A stretch of 64,000 nt of DNA from an uncultured Oscillospiraceae bacterium (GCA_910587335.1 CAJUMG010000001.1:160142-224141), one strand, 5' to 3'; positions 33,853 through 43,971 are shown, numbered from the stretch's first letter. Notes: generated by a model from the letters alone, not told the origin. Translations and numbers: made by a program.

Positions 33853-36800
33853 TTAGAGCTTATAATAATCCACAGCGCCCTGGAAAATCGAATCCTGCAA
33901 CATTTTGTCCGGGACGTTTTTATAAAGATCTTTTCCGTAACGCTCTGCATGGCCCATTTTTCCGAAAATGCGGCCATCCGGAGAGGTGATTCCTTCGATA
34001 GCCTGGACCGAATGGTTGGGGTTAAACCGGATATTGGAGGTGGGGTTCCCCTCCAAATCCACATATTGGGTCGCGATCTGCCCGTTTTGCGCCAGCTTTT
34101 GCACCAGCGCGTCCTCCGCCACAAACCGGCCCTCGCCATGGGAAATCGCAACGGTATGGATGTCCCCTACCTTACTGTGCATCAGCCACGGGGACTTGTT
34201 GGAAGCCACCCGCGTCCGCACCAACATAGACTGATGGCGGCCGATGGTATTGAAGGTCAGCGTTGGACAATGCTCGTCCGTGTCAATGATCTTGCCAAAG
34301 GGAACCAACCCCAGCTTGATCAGCGCCTGGAAGCCATTGCAGATACCGCACATCAGGCCATCCCGGTTATTGAGCAGCTCATGGACCTGATCCTTGATCC
34401 GGGGATTCCGGAAAAAGGCGGTGATGAATTTACCGGAGCCCTCCGGCTCATCGCCGCCGGAAAAGCCGCCGGGAATGGCGATGATCTGGCTGGCGGCAAT
34501 GGCTTTTTCAAAGGCGGCCGCCGACTCCTCGATATCCTGAGGGGTCAGATTGCGGACAACGAAAATTTCCGGGTCCGCACCCGCGTTGGCAAAGGCCCGG
34601 GCCGTATCATATTCACAGTTTGTCCCTGGGAACACCGGAATCAGCACCCGGGGGCTTGCTTTCTTAAAGGATGCTTTTGCAGGGGCGGCGCAGGAATAGG
34701 AGAAGGTCTGCACCGGCTTGGTATCCTCTTTTTCCAGATAGGGGAACACCGGCTGAAGCTTCTTTTCATAGATTTTTTGCAGATGGTCCATATTGACCGT
34801 GACCGTTTCGGTCCGCAGCGAATACCCTTTAGCCGTTCGGCCCACGAGGATCGCTGAGCCGGGCAGCTCCAAGGGTCTATCCGTTTCAAACAAAAACGCG
34901 CCGTAGCAAGGGGTGAACAGCTCGTCTTCGTCAAAGCCTTTTGCCAGCTCAAAGCCGATATGGTTGCCCAACATCATTTTCATCAGGCCCTCTGCTGTGC
35001 CGCCGGCCCCAAGGGTCCAGCAGGACAACACCCGGCCTTTGGAAATCAGATTTTCCATCTGCTCGAATGCCGCTTTCACGCTTCCAAAATCCGGCAGGCC
35101 ATTGGGATAATAAAACGGCTGAATCAGGTAAACCAGATGATCCTCGCCTTTAAACTCCGTAGAGACGATCCGCTCGGAATGGGCGGTGGACACGGCGAAG
35201 GAAACCAGGGTCGGCGGTACGTCGATATCCTCGAAGGTGCCGGACATGGAGTCCTTTCCGCCGATGGAGCCGATCTCCAACTCCAGCTGGGCTTTTAACG
35301 CGCCCAACAGCGCTGCAAAGGGTTTTCCCCACCGCTTTGGGTCGCCCTGGGTCCGCTCAAAATATTCCTGGAAGGTCAGCCAGCAGTTTTTCGCACTGCC
35401 GCCGGCGGCAACCACCTTGGCCACCGACTGAATGACCGCCATCATCGCGCCATGGTACGGGCTGCGGCTGGACAGGTACGGATCAAAGCCCCAGCCCATT
35501 AAGGAGCAGGTGGAGGTTTCCTTGCCCAGGACCGGAATTTTCGCCGCCATCGCCTGGGAAGGGGTTAGCTGCCATCTGCCGCCAAAAGGCATAAGCACCG
35601 TTCCCGCGCCGATGGTCGAATCGAACCGCTCGACCAAACCCTTCTGGGAACAGATATTCAAATCCTCCGCCAATCTTTCCATCCGGGTCCCCAGATCCAG
35701 ATATTCCAGCGTTTTGCACTCGGCCGCCGGCTCCGGGACCGAAACCCGGGTAAATTTCTTCGCGCCGTTGGAGTTTAAAAATGCTCGGGACAGGTCCACG
35801 ATGGTACGGCCATCCAGCTCCATGACCAGGCGGGGCTGTTCGGTCACCTGGGCCACAACGGTAGATTCCAGATTTTCCGAAGCGGCCAGAGCGCGGAAAC
35901 GATCCACATCCTCTTTGGCCACCACAACCGCCATTCGCTCCTGAGACTCGCTGATGGCCAGCTCGGTGCCGTCCAAGCCCTCGTACTTTTTGGGAACCTT
36001 GCCCAAATCAATCCGCAGTCCGTCGGCCAGCTCGCCAATGGCTACCGAGACGCCGCCGGCGCCAAAATCGTTGCAGCGCTTAATCAGCCGGGTGGCCTCC
36101 GGGTTGCGGAACAGCCGCTGGAGCTTGCGCTCCTCCGGCGCGTTGCCCTTCTGCACCTCTGCGCCGCAGCTTTCCAACGAGGTCAGGGTGTGGGATTTCG
36201 AGGAGCCGGTCGCGCCACCGCAGCCATCGCGGCCGGTACGGCCACCCAGCAAGATGACCACATCCGAGGGCTGGGGACGTTCCCGGACCACATTTTCTTT
36301 TGGCGCTGCTCCCAGCACCGCGCCGATTTCCATCCGCTTAGCCGCATAGCCCGGATGGTAGATTTCGGTCACATGGCCGGTGGCCAAGCCGATCTGGTTG
36401 CCGTAGGAGCTGTATCCGGCGGCGGCGGTGGTGACAATCTTCCGCTGAGGGAGCTTGCCCTGCATGGTCTGATCCACCGGTACAAGCGGGTCCGCCGCAC
36501 CGGTTACCCGCATGGCCTGATAGACATAGCTGCGCCCGGACAGCGGATCGCGGATCGCACCGCCCAAACAGGTAGCTGCGCCGCCAAATGGCTCGATTTC
36601 GGTGGGATGGTTATGGGTCTCGTTTTTAAACATTAAAAGCCAGTCCTGCTCTTCTCCGTCCACATCCACCTTGATTTTGACCGAGCAGGCGTTGATTTCC
36701 TCCGACTCGTCCAGATCGTGCATTTTCCCCGCAGCCTTGAGCGCCTTGACCCCAATGGTCGCAAGATCCATCAGCGTAACCGGTTTATCCTGTCGGCCCG

Positions 36801-37584
36801 CGTACAATATTTTGCGCAATTCCAGATAATTTTCATAGGTTTCCCGGATGTACGCCGGCTGGATGTCCGCCTCTTCGATAATGGTGCCAAAGGTCGTATG
36901 GCGGCAATGGTCGGACCAATAGGTGTCGATCATGCGGATTTCTGTGATGGTGGGGCAGCGTTTTTCTTCTTCTTTAAAATACTGCTGACAGAATTTGATA
37001 TCGTCCAAATCCATCGCCAGTCCAAATTTTTTAATAAAGTCCTGAAGGCCCTGATCGTCCAAGCTGTTGAAATCCTCCAGCACCGCCACGGGAGCCGGTT
37101 TTTCATAAGCCTGGCGGATGGTTGCGGGCTTTTCCATAGCTGCCTGTCTGGCTTCCACCGGGTTAATCAGCGTCTCTTTCACCTTCGCCTTTTCTTCATC
37201 CGAAAGCTTACCCTTTATATAGTATACCCGCGCGGTTTTCACCTCTGGCCGCTCTTTACAGGTGGAAAGCTGGATACACTGGGCGCAGGAGTCCGCCCGC
37301 TGGTCAAACTGACCGGGCAGATATTCCACCGCCAGCACCCACTCGTCCGCCGCTGGGACAGGGGCCTTTTCTTCGTAAATATCGTCAACCTGCGGCTCGG
37401 ACAAAATCGTTCTTTGGGCCATGCGGTAGTCTTTTTCGTCGATATTTTCGATGTCATATCGGTTCAGCACCCGTACGCCGGTGATCGTCTCGGTGCGCAA
37501 TGCGGTTTTCAGGTCGCCCAGCACCCCTGCCGCTTCCACCGCGAAGGGTGTTTTTTTCTCTACAAAACAACGATAAACTGCCAT
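33853..37584 (-). CDS. purL: Phosphoribosylformylglycinamidine synthase, single chain
   Basis: Converts FGAR, glutamine and ATP to FGAM (step 4). The 1243-residue single chain holds synthase and glutaminase domains; it is the large clostridial/TIGR01857-like form, not the PurS/PurL/PurQ split. Synthase motifs include NETHNHPTEIEPFGGAATC, GRTGRDGCGGATGSS and GSIGGKDSMSGTFE. The C-terminal glutaminase has PGGFSGGDEPE, GLMCGICNGFQAL (catalytic Cys) and MGHAERYG (His and Glu of the triad). It is the last gene of the operon; GGAGAG lies before the start. Confidence 0.97.
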   Translation of the reverse strand: MAVYRCFVEKKTPFAVEAAGVLGDLKTALRTETITGVRVLNRYDIENIDEKDYRMAQRTILSEPQVDDIYEEKAPVPAADEWVLAVEYLPGQFDQRADSCAQCIQLSTCKERPEVKTARVYYIKGKLSDEEKAKVKETLINPVEARQAAMEKPATIRQAYEKPAPVAVLEDFNSLDDQGLQDFIKKFGLAMDLDDIKFCQQYFKEEEKRCPTITEIRMIDTYWSDHCRHTTFGTIIEEADIQPAYIRETYENYLELRKILYAGRQDKPVTLMDLATIGVKALKAAGKMHDLDESEEINACSVKIKVDVDGEEQDWLLMFKNETHNHPTEIEPFGGAATCLGGAIRDPLSGRSYVYQAMRVTGAADPLVPVDQTMQGKLPQRKIVTTAAAGYSSYGNQIGLATGHVTEIYHPGYAAKRMEIGAVLGAAPKENVVRERPQPSDVVILLGGRTGRDGCGGATGSSKSHTLTSLESCGAEVQKGNAPEERKLQRLFRNPEATRLIKRCNDFGAGGVSVAIGELADGLRIDLGKVPKKYEGLDGTELAISESQERMAVVVAKEDVDRFRALAASENLESTVVAQVTEQPRLVMELDGRTIVDLSRAFLNSNGAKKFTRVSVPEPAAECKTLEYLDLGTRMERLAEDLNICSQKGLVERFDSTIGAGTVLMPFGGRWQLTPSQAMAAKIPVLGKETSTCSLMGWGFDPYLSSRSPYHGAMMAVIQSVAKVVAAGGSAKNCWLTFQEYFERTQGDPKRWGKPFAALLGALKAQLELEIGSIGGKDSMSGTFEDIDVPPTLVSFAVSTAHSERIVSTEFKGEDHLVYLIQPFYYPNGLPDFGSVKAAFEQMENLISKGRVLSCWTLGAGGTAEGLMKMMLGNHIGFELAKGFDEDELFTPCYGAFLFETDRPLELPGSAILVGRTAKGYSLRTETVTVNMDHLQKIYEKKLQPVFPYLEKEDTKPVQTFSYSCAAPAKASFKKASPRVLIPVFPGTNCEYDTARAFANAGADPEIFVVRNLTPQDIEESAAAFEKAIAASQIIAIPGGFSGGDEPEGSGKFITAFFRNPRIKDQVHELLNNRDGLMCGICNGFQALIKLGLVPFGKIIDTDEHCPTLTFNTIGRHQSMLVRTRVASNKSPWLMHSKVGDIHTVAISHGEGRFVAEDALVQKLAQNGQIATQYVDLEGNPTSNIRFNPNHSVQAIEGITSPDGRIFGKMGHAERYGKDLYKNVPDKMLQDSIFQGAVDYYKL

Positions 37585-37595
37585 TTTCCACTCTC

Positions 37596-38858
37596 CTATT
37601 TTTTGCCGATATCGGTGCGGTAATGGGCCCGCTCAAAGGTGATGGTCTTTACAGCGCCATACGCTTTTTCTAACGCCTGCGAAAGATCCTTCCCCAATCC
37701 GGTGATGCCCAAAACCCGGCCGCCGGCGGTTAAAAACCGGCTATCCTGCCGCTTGGTTCCCGCATGGTACACGACCACGCCGGGGTGCTCTCCCTTTTCG
37801 TCCAGCCCCTGGATGGGAAAGCCGGTTTCGTATGTCTTTGGATAACCGCCGCTGGCCAAAATCACACAGGCGGCCGCTCCGTCGGACCACTGGATATCCA
37901 GCTCGCTCAGCCGTTCTTCCCGCACAGCCTTTAGAATCGTGAACAGGTCGGTTTTTAAAAGCGGAAGGACCACCTGGGTTTCCGGATCGCCAAAACGGCA
38001 GTTATATTCGATGACCTTTGGCCCTTGCTCGGTCAAAATCAGGCCAAAGTACAAGCAGCCTTTAAAGGGGCATCCCTCTTTTTTCATGGCCTCGATGGTG
38101 GGAAGGAAGATTTCCTCCATACACCGGCTGGCCGCTTCCTTTGTATAGTAAGGGCTGGGGGCGATGGTCCCCATCCCGCCGGTATTGGGGCCTTGGTCAT
38201 TGTCATAGGCCCGCTTATGGTCCATGGAAGAAACCATGGGAACGACCGTATGAGAATCGGTAAAGGCCAGAACGGAAACCTCTTTACCGGTCAAAAACTC
38301 CTCTACCACCACCTGGCTCCCGCTTTTGCCAAAGATTTTGTCCTCCATTATAGAGCGGACCGCCTCTTTTGCCTCCTCCAGATTCTGGGCGATGACCACC
38401 CCTTTGCCCAACGCCAGTCCATCCGCCTTAATCACCGTCGGAAACTGGTTTTCCAGCTGGATGTAGGAGATCGCCTGGGCAGGGTCGTCGAACACCTGGT
38501 ATTTTGCGGTGGGGATGCCGTATTTCTTCATAAGGTTTTTGGCAAAAACCTTGCTCCCCTCGATCTGGGCAGCCGCTTTGCTGGGTCCAAAAGCGGGGAT
38601 ACCCGCCGCCTCCATCGCGTCAGCCATGCCCAGCACCAGCGGATCGTCCGGGGTGACCACCGCAAAGTCGATCCCCTCATCCTTGGCAAACTGCACCATA
38701 CCCTCTAGGTCGGTGGCCTTTATGTTCACCGGCTTTGCCAGCACGCTGATGCCGCCGTTCCCTGGGGCGCAAAAGAGCTGGTCAATTTCCCCATTTTCTT
38801 TCAGTTTCCGGATCACCGCATGCTCCCGGCCACCGGAACCGATTACCAAAACTTTCAT
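37596..38858 (-). CDS. purD: Phosphoribosylamine-glycine ligase
   Basis: ATP-grasp enzyme that joins glycine to phosphoribosylamine (step 2 of purine synthesis). The 420 residues match the family. The N-terminus MKVLVIGSGGREHAV, the ATP-grasp stretch VIKADGLALGKGVVIA and GCLYFGLILTEQGPKVIEYNCRFGDPETQ (metal-binding Glu/Asn) are all intact. It lies 11 bases before purL and 20 bases after the AICARFT gene. Confidence 0.98.
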   Translation of the reverse strand: MKVLVIGSGGREHAVIRKLKENGEIDQLFCAPGNGGISVLAKPVNIKATDLEGMVQFAKDEGIDFAVVTPDDPLVLGMADAMEAAGIPAFGPSKAAAQIEGSKVFAKNLMKKYGIPTAKYQVFDDPAQAISYIQLENQFPTVIKADGLALGKGVVIAQNLEEAKEAVRSIMEDKIFGKSGSQVVVEEFLTGKEVSVLAFTDSHTVVPMVSSMDHKRAYDNDQGPNTGGMGTIAPSPYYTKEAASRCMEEIFLPTIEAMKKEGCPFKGCLYFGLILTEQGPKVIEYNCRFGDPETQVVLPLLKTDLFTILKAVREERLSELDIQWSDGAAACVILASGGYPKTYETGFPIQGLDEKGEHPGVVVYHAGTKRQDSRFLTAGGRVLGITGLGKDLSQALEKAYGAVKTITFERAHYRTDIGKK

Positions 38859-38878
38859 ACCGCTTCCTCCCGCTTGGC

Positions 38879-40054
38879 TTAATGGTGGAACAGGCGAATG
38901 CCGGTAAACGCCATGGTTATGCCATACTTGTTACAGGTTTCGATAACATGATCGTCCCGGATGGAGCCGCCTGGCTGGGCGATATAGGCCACGCCGCTTT
39001 TGTGGGCCCGCTCAATATTGTCGCCAAAGGGGAAAAACGCATCGGAGCCAAGGGCAACACCGGTCAGGGTATCCAGCCAGGCCCGCTTCTCATCCCGGCT
39101 CAGCAGTTCCGGCTTATGGGTGAAAAACTGCTCCCACATGCCGTCGGCCAACACATCCATATAATCATCCGAGATGTACACGTCAATGGTGTTATCCCGG
39201 TCTGCCCGGCGGATGTTTTGCTTAAAAGGCAGTTCCAGCACCTTTTTGTGCTGTCTTAAATACCACACATCCGCTTTATTGCCCGCCAGGCGGGTACAGT
39301 GAATACGGGACTGCTGCCCTGCGCCCACGCCGATCACCTGTCCGCCCTTTGCGTAGCAAACAGAGTTGGATTGGGTGTATTTAAGGGTGATCAGCGAAAG
39401 GACCAGATCAATTTTCGCTTCCTGAGGCAGGTCATGATTCTCGGTAACGATATTTTCCAGCATTTTCTCATCAATGCGCAGATCGTTGCGGCCCTGCTCA
39501 AAGGTCACGCCATAAACCTGCTTGCGCTCTACCGGGTCCGGAACATAATCCGGGTCTATCTGGATGATATTATAGCTGCCCTTGCGCTTGGACTTTAGAA
39601 TTTCCAGCGCTTTCTCTGTATAGCCGGGCGCGATCACCCCATCGGAAACCTCTTTATGGATCAAATTCGCGGTATCCTCGTCACAGATGTCGGACAGGGC
39701 GATAAAATCGCCGTAGGAGCTCATCCGGTCCGCGCCCCGAGCCCTCGCATAGGCGCAGGCCAACGGGGAAAGAGGCTGATCGCCGGTAAAGTAGATTTTC
39801 CGCATCACATCGCTCAGCGGCAGGCCAACTGCGGCGCCGGCGGGACTTACGTGTTTAAAGGATGTCGCCGCCGGCAGGCCGGTAGCCTCCTTCAGCTCCT
39901 TGACCAGCTGCCAGCTATTAAACGCATCTAAAAAATTGATGTAACCGGGCTTGCCGTTCAGCACCTGGATTGGCAATTCTCCATCGGCCATAAAAATGCG
40001 GGAAGGTTTTTGATTGGGATTACAGCCATATTTCAGTTCCAGTTCCTTGGCCAT
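38879..40054 (-). CDS. AICAR formyltransferase, stand-alone (no IMP cyclohydrolase domain)
   Basis: Adds the formyl group from 10-formyl-tetrahydrofolate to AICAR (step 9). The usual PurH is about 510 residues with an N-terminal cyclohydrolase; this protein has 391 residues and starts directly with the transformylase (LELKYGCNPNQKPSRIF). The KHVSPAGAAVG motif with its Lys-His, the CTRLAGNKAD loop and SDAFFPFGDNIE at the end are typical. GGAGA lies before ATG 40054; the longer open frame has no ribosome binding site. The missing cyclohydrolase is supplied by the adjacent PurO-type gene. Confidence 0.93.
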   Translation of the reverse strand: MAKELELKYGCNPNQKPSRIFMADGELPIQVLNGKPGYINFLDAFNSWQLVKELKEATGLPAATSFKHVSPAGAAVGLPLSDVMRKIYFTGDQPLSPLACAYARARGADRMSSYGDFIALSDICDEDTANLIHKEVSDGVIAPGYTEKALEILKSKRKGSYNIIQIDPDYVPDPVERKQVYGVTFEQGRNDLRIDEKMLENIVTENHDLPQEAKIDLVLSLITLKYTQSNSVCYAKGGQVIGVGAGQQSRIHCTRLAGNKADVWYLRQHKKVLELPFKQNIRRADRDNTIDVYISDDYMDVLADGMWEQFFTHKPELLSRDEKRAWLDTLTGVALGSDAFFPFGDNIERAHKSGVAYIAQPGGSIRDDHVIETCNKYGITMAFTGIRLFHH

Positions 40055-40067
40055 CGTTCTTGTCTCC

Positions 40068-40769
40068 TTATTTATTCTTATTGTAAAGCTTTGTCTGGGT
40101 TTCGCCGCTTTCCAGATCGATAGACCGGACAAAAAGGGAAACCTTATTTTCCCCATTCAGCGCGTTCCACAGCTTTTCGCCAAACGCCGCAAAATCATCC
40201 GCCATCTGTACCGGCACCGGCTCCCCTTCAAAGGAGGGGATGGGGTTTCCGTTCTCCCGATAGGTATGAATTACATGGCCCTGTCCCGGCAGCGCGTCGG
40301 TATAATCAAAGAAAAAGCGGTGCGCCGACGCAGGGTCCCCCTCAGCGCTTTTCAGGATGGAAAGCTGGTACCCCGCGCCGCGGACCACGCCGGAGATACG
40401 GGGGGTAAAATTGGGTCCGTCCGGCTCGAAGGTGCGGGTCCGAAGAGCATCTTCAAAGCTTTTGCCCTTTGCCATAAAATCATAGATGGTATCCGTCTGG
40501 TCGCCATTGGTCACAATGGTCGTTTCTCCCAGCACCCGCACCGGCGAATAGATGATGAGCGATGGGTCCGACAGCTTTGCCGGGTCGAACGCCTCGGTCC
40601 GGATGCCCTCTCCCTCGCTGACAAAAACCCGGTTGCGGCTGTTCTCACTGCGGCCCATAATAAAGTATCCGATCAGCATTTTGCCGCCGTCCAAGGTTCT
40701 GCCCAGGACAATTCCCCGACCGGGATATGCGTTACCGGAAAGATATTCGTATAGATTGGTTTTTTTCAT
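40068..40769 (-). CDS. purO: IMP cyclohydrolase, PurO type
   Basis: Closes FAICAR to IMP, the last step of purine synthesis. The 233-residue protein matches the archaeal-type PurO/IMP_cyclohyd family (PF07826): YEYLSGNAYPGRGIVLGRT at the start, YFIMGRSENSRNRVF, NGDQTDTIYD and NFTPRISGVV. I place the start at ATG 40769 behind AAGGGG; an alternative ATG at 40790 follows the purN stop directly and would add seven residues. The gene sits between purN and the stand-alone formyltransferase, which lacks this activity. Confidence 0.9.
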   Translation of the reverse strand: MKKTNLYEYLSGNAYPGRGIVLGRTLDGGKMLIGYFIMGRSENSRNRVFVSEGEGIRTEAFDPAKLSDPSLIIYSPVRVLGETTIVTNGDQTDTIYDFMAKGKSFEDALRTRTFEPDGPNFTPRISGVVRGAGYQLSILKSAEGDPASAHRFFFDYTDALPGQGHVIHTYRENGNPIPSFEGEPVPVQMADDFAAFGEKLWNALNGENKVSLFVRSIDLESGETQTKLYNKNK

Positions 40770-40790
40770 CCTATAGTTTCCCCTTTCCAT

Positions 40791-41402
40791 TTATCCTTTG
40801 TTTTCCTTTTGATCCAGCTGGCGGCACAGCATGGCAACCGCCTGTGGCAATATTTTCCATTCCGCTTCTTCCATCACCCGGCGCTGTAAAATTTCCGGCG
40901 TATCCTCTGGCTGGATCTCCACCGCTTTTTGCAGCAGAATACGGCCGCCATCGGGGATCTCGTTGACCAGGTGCACCGTTGCGCCGGTTACCTTGACTCC
41001 ATAATCTAACGCCGCCTGATGGACCCGCAGCCCATAAAACCCGGCGCCGCAGAAGGAGGGGATCAGGGAAGGATGGATATTGATAATACGATCCGGATAC
41101 GCATCGATCACCGGTTTGCCCAAAATGCTCAAAAATCCCGCCAGCACCACCAGATCAATCTGACGGCTTTGCAGCGCCTTTACAATCGCGCGGTCGTATT
41201 CCGCCGGGTCATCGAAGCTTTTGCGGCTGATCACCGCCGACTCAATCCCGGCGTTTTTGGCCCGCTCCAGCGCATAAGCCTTTTGGTTAGAGGCCAGGAC
41301 CAGCGCAATTTCCCCGTTTGGAAAAGCGCCTGCATTCTGCGCGTCTATCAAAGCCTGCAAATTGGTCCCGCCGCCGGACACCAATACCGCGATTTTTATC
41401 AT
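40791..41402 (-). CDS. purN: Phosphoribosylglycinamide formyltransferase
   Basis: Formylates GAR with 10-formyl-tetrahydrofolate (step 3). The 203-residue protein carries IAVLVSGGGTNLQALID, the loop LVVLAGFLSILG, the catalytic IINIHPSLIPSFCGAGFYG (Asn, His) and the Asp-containing VTGATVHLVNEIPDGG. All catalytic residues are present. Its stop codon abuts the next gene, and it follows purM by 12 bases. Confidence 0.97.
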   Translation of the reverse strand: MIKIAVLVSGGGTNLQALIDAQNAGAFPNGEIALVLASNQKAYALERAKNAGIESAVISRKSFDDPAEYDRAIVKALQSRQIDLVVLAGFLSILGKPVIDAYPDRIINIHPSLIPSFCGAGFYGLRVHQAALDYGVKVTGATVHLVNEIPDGGRILLQKAVEIQPEDTPEILQRRVMEEAEWKILPQAVAMLCRQLDQKENKG

Positions 41403-41414
41403 CCTTTTGCCCCC

Positions 41415-42452
41415 TTACCGAAAGCGGACCGTATGCTCGCCTTTTTGGATTTCGCCGATAATCTTTGCCTTTTCGCCGCAATCGCAGAGAGTCTGCACCG
41501 CCTTTGGCGCATCCTCTTTGGAAACGACTACGCACATGCCAACGCCCATATTAAAGGTGTTGAACATATCCCGCTCCGGGATATTCCCCACCTCCTGAAT
41601 CAGGCGGAAGATCGGCAGTACCTCCACCTGATCCCGGTCGATAACCGCCTGAAAGCCTTCGGGGATTGCCCGCGGGATATTTTCATAAAAGCCGCCGCCG
41701 GTGATATGGGAAATGGACTTTACCTGTACCTGCTCCAGCAGCTTTAGAATCGGTTTTACGTAAATCCGAGTGGGGGTCAGCAAGGTCTCTCCTAGCGGTT
41801 TGCCCAACCGGTCGGCATAGCGGCCGAGATCGCTGTGTTCTACGTCGAACACCTTGCGCACCAAGCTGAATCCGTTGGAATGAACACCGGAGGAAGCCAG
41901 TCCGATGATGGCGTCCCCTTCTTTTATCCTGCTCATGTCCAGAATGCGGGATTTGTCCACCGCACCCACCGAAAAGCCGGCCAGGTCGTACTCATCCTCT
42001 GGGTAAAAGCCGGGCATTTCGGCCGTTTCGCCGCCCACCAGGGCACAGCCTGCCTGGACGCAGCCTTCCGCAACACCGGAGACGATCTGGGCGATTTTTT
42101 CCGGATAGTTTTTTCCCACCGCCACATAATCCAAAAAGACCAAAGGCTTTGCTCCCGCGCAGATAATATCATTGACACACATGGCCACGCAGTCAATGCC
42201 GACTGTATCATGCTTGTCCAGAAGAAAGGCCAGCTTTAGCTTGGTTCCCACACCATCGGTGCCGGAAACCAGAACCGGCTTTTCCATCCCGGTCAGATCC
42301 AACTCGAACAGGCCGCCAAAGCCGCCAATACCGGAAATACATCCAGCCGTCTGGGTTCGGGCAACATGCGCCTTCATCAGCTCCACCGCTTTATAGCCCG
42401 CGGTAACGTCTACCCCCGCGGCTTTGTAGCTGTCGCTAAAACTCTTTTCCAT
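41415..42452 (-). CDS. purM: Phosphoribosylformylglycinamidine cyclo-ligase
   Basis: Forms aminoimidazole ribonucleotide from FGAM with ATP (step 5). The 345 residues contain SYKAAGVDVTAGYKAVELMK, GIGGFGGLFEL, LVSGTDGVGTKLKLAF, VGGETAEMPGFY and HITGGGFYENIPRAIP, all family hallmarks. ATG 42452 follows AAGGGAG; the longer open frame begins in the spacer after purF. It lies 94 bases downstream of purF in the operon. Confidence 0.97.
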   Translation of the reverse strand: MEKSFSDSYKAAGVDVTAGYKAVELMKAHVARTQTAGCISGIGGFGGLFELDLTGMEKPVLVSGTDGVGTKLKLAFLLDKHDTVGIDCVAMCVNDIICAGAKPLVFLDYVAVGKNYPEKIAQIVSGVAEGCVQAGCALVGGETAEMPGFYPEDEYDLAGFSVGAVDKSRILDMSRIKEGDAIIGLASSGVHSNGFSLVRKVFDVEHSDLGRYADRLGKPLGETLLTPTRIYVKPILKLLEQVQVKSISHITGGGFYENIPRAIPEGFQAVIDRDQVEVLPIFRLIQEVGNIPERDMFNTFNMGVGMCVVVSKEDAPKAVQTLCDCGEKAKIIGEIQKGEHTVRFR

Positions 42453-42546
42453 ACAATACTCCCTTCTTCTTTGCGCCGCATTGCAATCGCGGCAGACCGC
42501 CAAAGTCCACAATAAAGACAGACGGATTCACCGGCGGTCCCGGCTA

Positions 42547-43971
42547 CTATTTTTTGATTTTCTGCTCAAATTTAGATTTTTCCATCTGCTGCGGAACCGG
42601 CGCCGGGTACTCTCCGGTAAAACAGCCGCAGCAAAAATCGCAGTTGGTGCCGGCGGCAATGCGCCGCACGCCGTCCACGCTTAAATACCCCAAGGAATCC
42701 GCGCCGATTACCCGGCAGATTTCCTCTTTGCCCATCTGGCAGGCAATAAGGTTTTCTTTGGAGTCAATATCCGTGCCGTAATAGCAGGGACTGATAAACG
42801 GCGGCGCCGACACCCGCACATGGACCTGCGTCGCCCCCGCCTCCCGCAGCAGTGTTACAATGCGGGCGCTGGTTGTCCCCCGGACAATAGAGTCATCCAC
42901 CATGACCACCCGCTTGCCTTTGACTACCGAGCCCAGCGCGTTGAGCTTGATGCGCACCGAATCCTCCCGCTGTCCCTGCTCCGGCTGGATAAAGGTCCGG
43001 GCGATATAGCGGTTTTTGACAAATCCCATGCCGTAGGGAATCCCCGATTCCTCGGCGTAGCCCAAGGCCGCATCCAGCCCTGAATCCGGCACCCCCACCA
43101 CCACATCCGCTTCTACCGGATGCTCCTGCGCCAAAAACCGTCCTGCCTGGCGGCGTGCCTCGTGAACCGATTGTCCCTCGATAACCGAATCGGGTCTGGC
43201 AAAGTAAACGAATTCAAACACGCAGATATGGGCCTTTCCTTTACAGTGGGTACGAATGCTGTTGATGCCATTTTCCCCTACTACAACAATCTCTCCCGCT
43301 TCCACATCCCGGACAAAGGTAGCGCCGATACTGTCTAACGCACAGGTTTCAGAAGCAAATACAATCTGCCCCGATTGCATACGGCCCATACACAGCGGCC
43401 GAAAGCCGAAGGGGTCCCGCACGGCGATTAGCTTTTGGGGCGACATGACAACCAGACTGTAGGCGCCCTCCAGCTGAAACATCGCCTGCTCGATGGCCCG
43501 CTCGATAGAAGGAGTATTCAGTCTCTCCCGGGTAATAATATAGGAAATGACCTCCGAATCGTTGGTTGTGTGGAAGATGGCGCCGGTCAGCTCCAGCTGG
43601 CGGCGCAGCTCTGCCGCATTGGTCAGATTTCCATTGTGGGCCAACGCCATCTGTCCCTTTACATGGCGGACTACCAGCGGTTGGGCGTTGGCCCGGCTCA
43701 CACCGCCGGTGGTAGAATAGCGGGTATGCCCAATCGCCATCTGACCAAGCCCCAACGCCGCCAGATGATCCCGGGTGAACACATCCCGAACCAGCCCCAA
43801 ATCCTTGTGAGCGGTAATCATGCCAAGATCGTTCACCGCAATGCCGCAGCTTTCCTGTCCCCGGTGCTGAAGGGCATATAGGGCATAGTAGGCGTTGGCC
43901 GCCACATCGGTCTTTCCTTCCCTGTCGTAGATGCCAAAAACGCCGCATTCTTCATGGACTTTATTTTGCAT
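42547..43971 (-). CDS. purF: Amidophosphoribosyltransferase
   Basis: First committed step: PRPP plus glutamine to phosphoribosylamine. The 474-residue precursor has an 8-residue propeptide before the nucleophile Cys9 (MQNKVHEECGVFG), as in Bacillus-type enzymes. The glutaminase keeps GHTRYST, HNGNLTN and NDSEVIS. The PRPP loop is VMVDDSIVRGT. Four Cys suited to a [4Fe-4S] cluster occur in ICVFEF, FISPCYYG and FCCGCF. It is the intact counterpart of the glutaminase-dead paralogue at 18380-19783. Confidence 0.97.
   Translation of the reverse strand: MQNKVHEECGVFGIYDREGKTDVAANAYYALYALQHRGQESCGIAVNDLGMITAHKDLGLVRDVFTRDHLAALGLGQMAIGHTRYSTTGGVSRANAQPLVVRHVKGQMALAHNGNLTNAAELRRQLELTGAIFHTTNDSEVISYIITRERLNTPSIERAIEQAMFQLEGAYSLVVMSPQKLIAVRDPFGFRPLCMGRMQSGQIVFASETCALDSIGATFVRDVEAGEIVVVGENGINSIRTHCKGKAHICVFEFVYFARPDSVIEGQSVHEARRQAGRFLAQEHPVEADVVVGVPDSGLDAALGYAEESGIPYGMGFVKNRYIARTFIQPEQGQREDSVRIKLNALGSVVKGKRVVMVDDSIVRGTTSARIVTLLREAGATQVHVRVSAPPFISPCYYGTDIDSKENLIACQMGKEEICRVIGADSLGYLSVDGVRRIAAGTNCDFCCGCFTGEYPAPVPQQMEKSKFEQKIKK

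Noticed and set aside
36718..37623. 301-codon plus-strand frame opposite purL, and similar frames opposite other pur genes
   Set aside because: Shadow of purL; no ribosome binding site, no family motif, and codon pattern follows the complementary gene.
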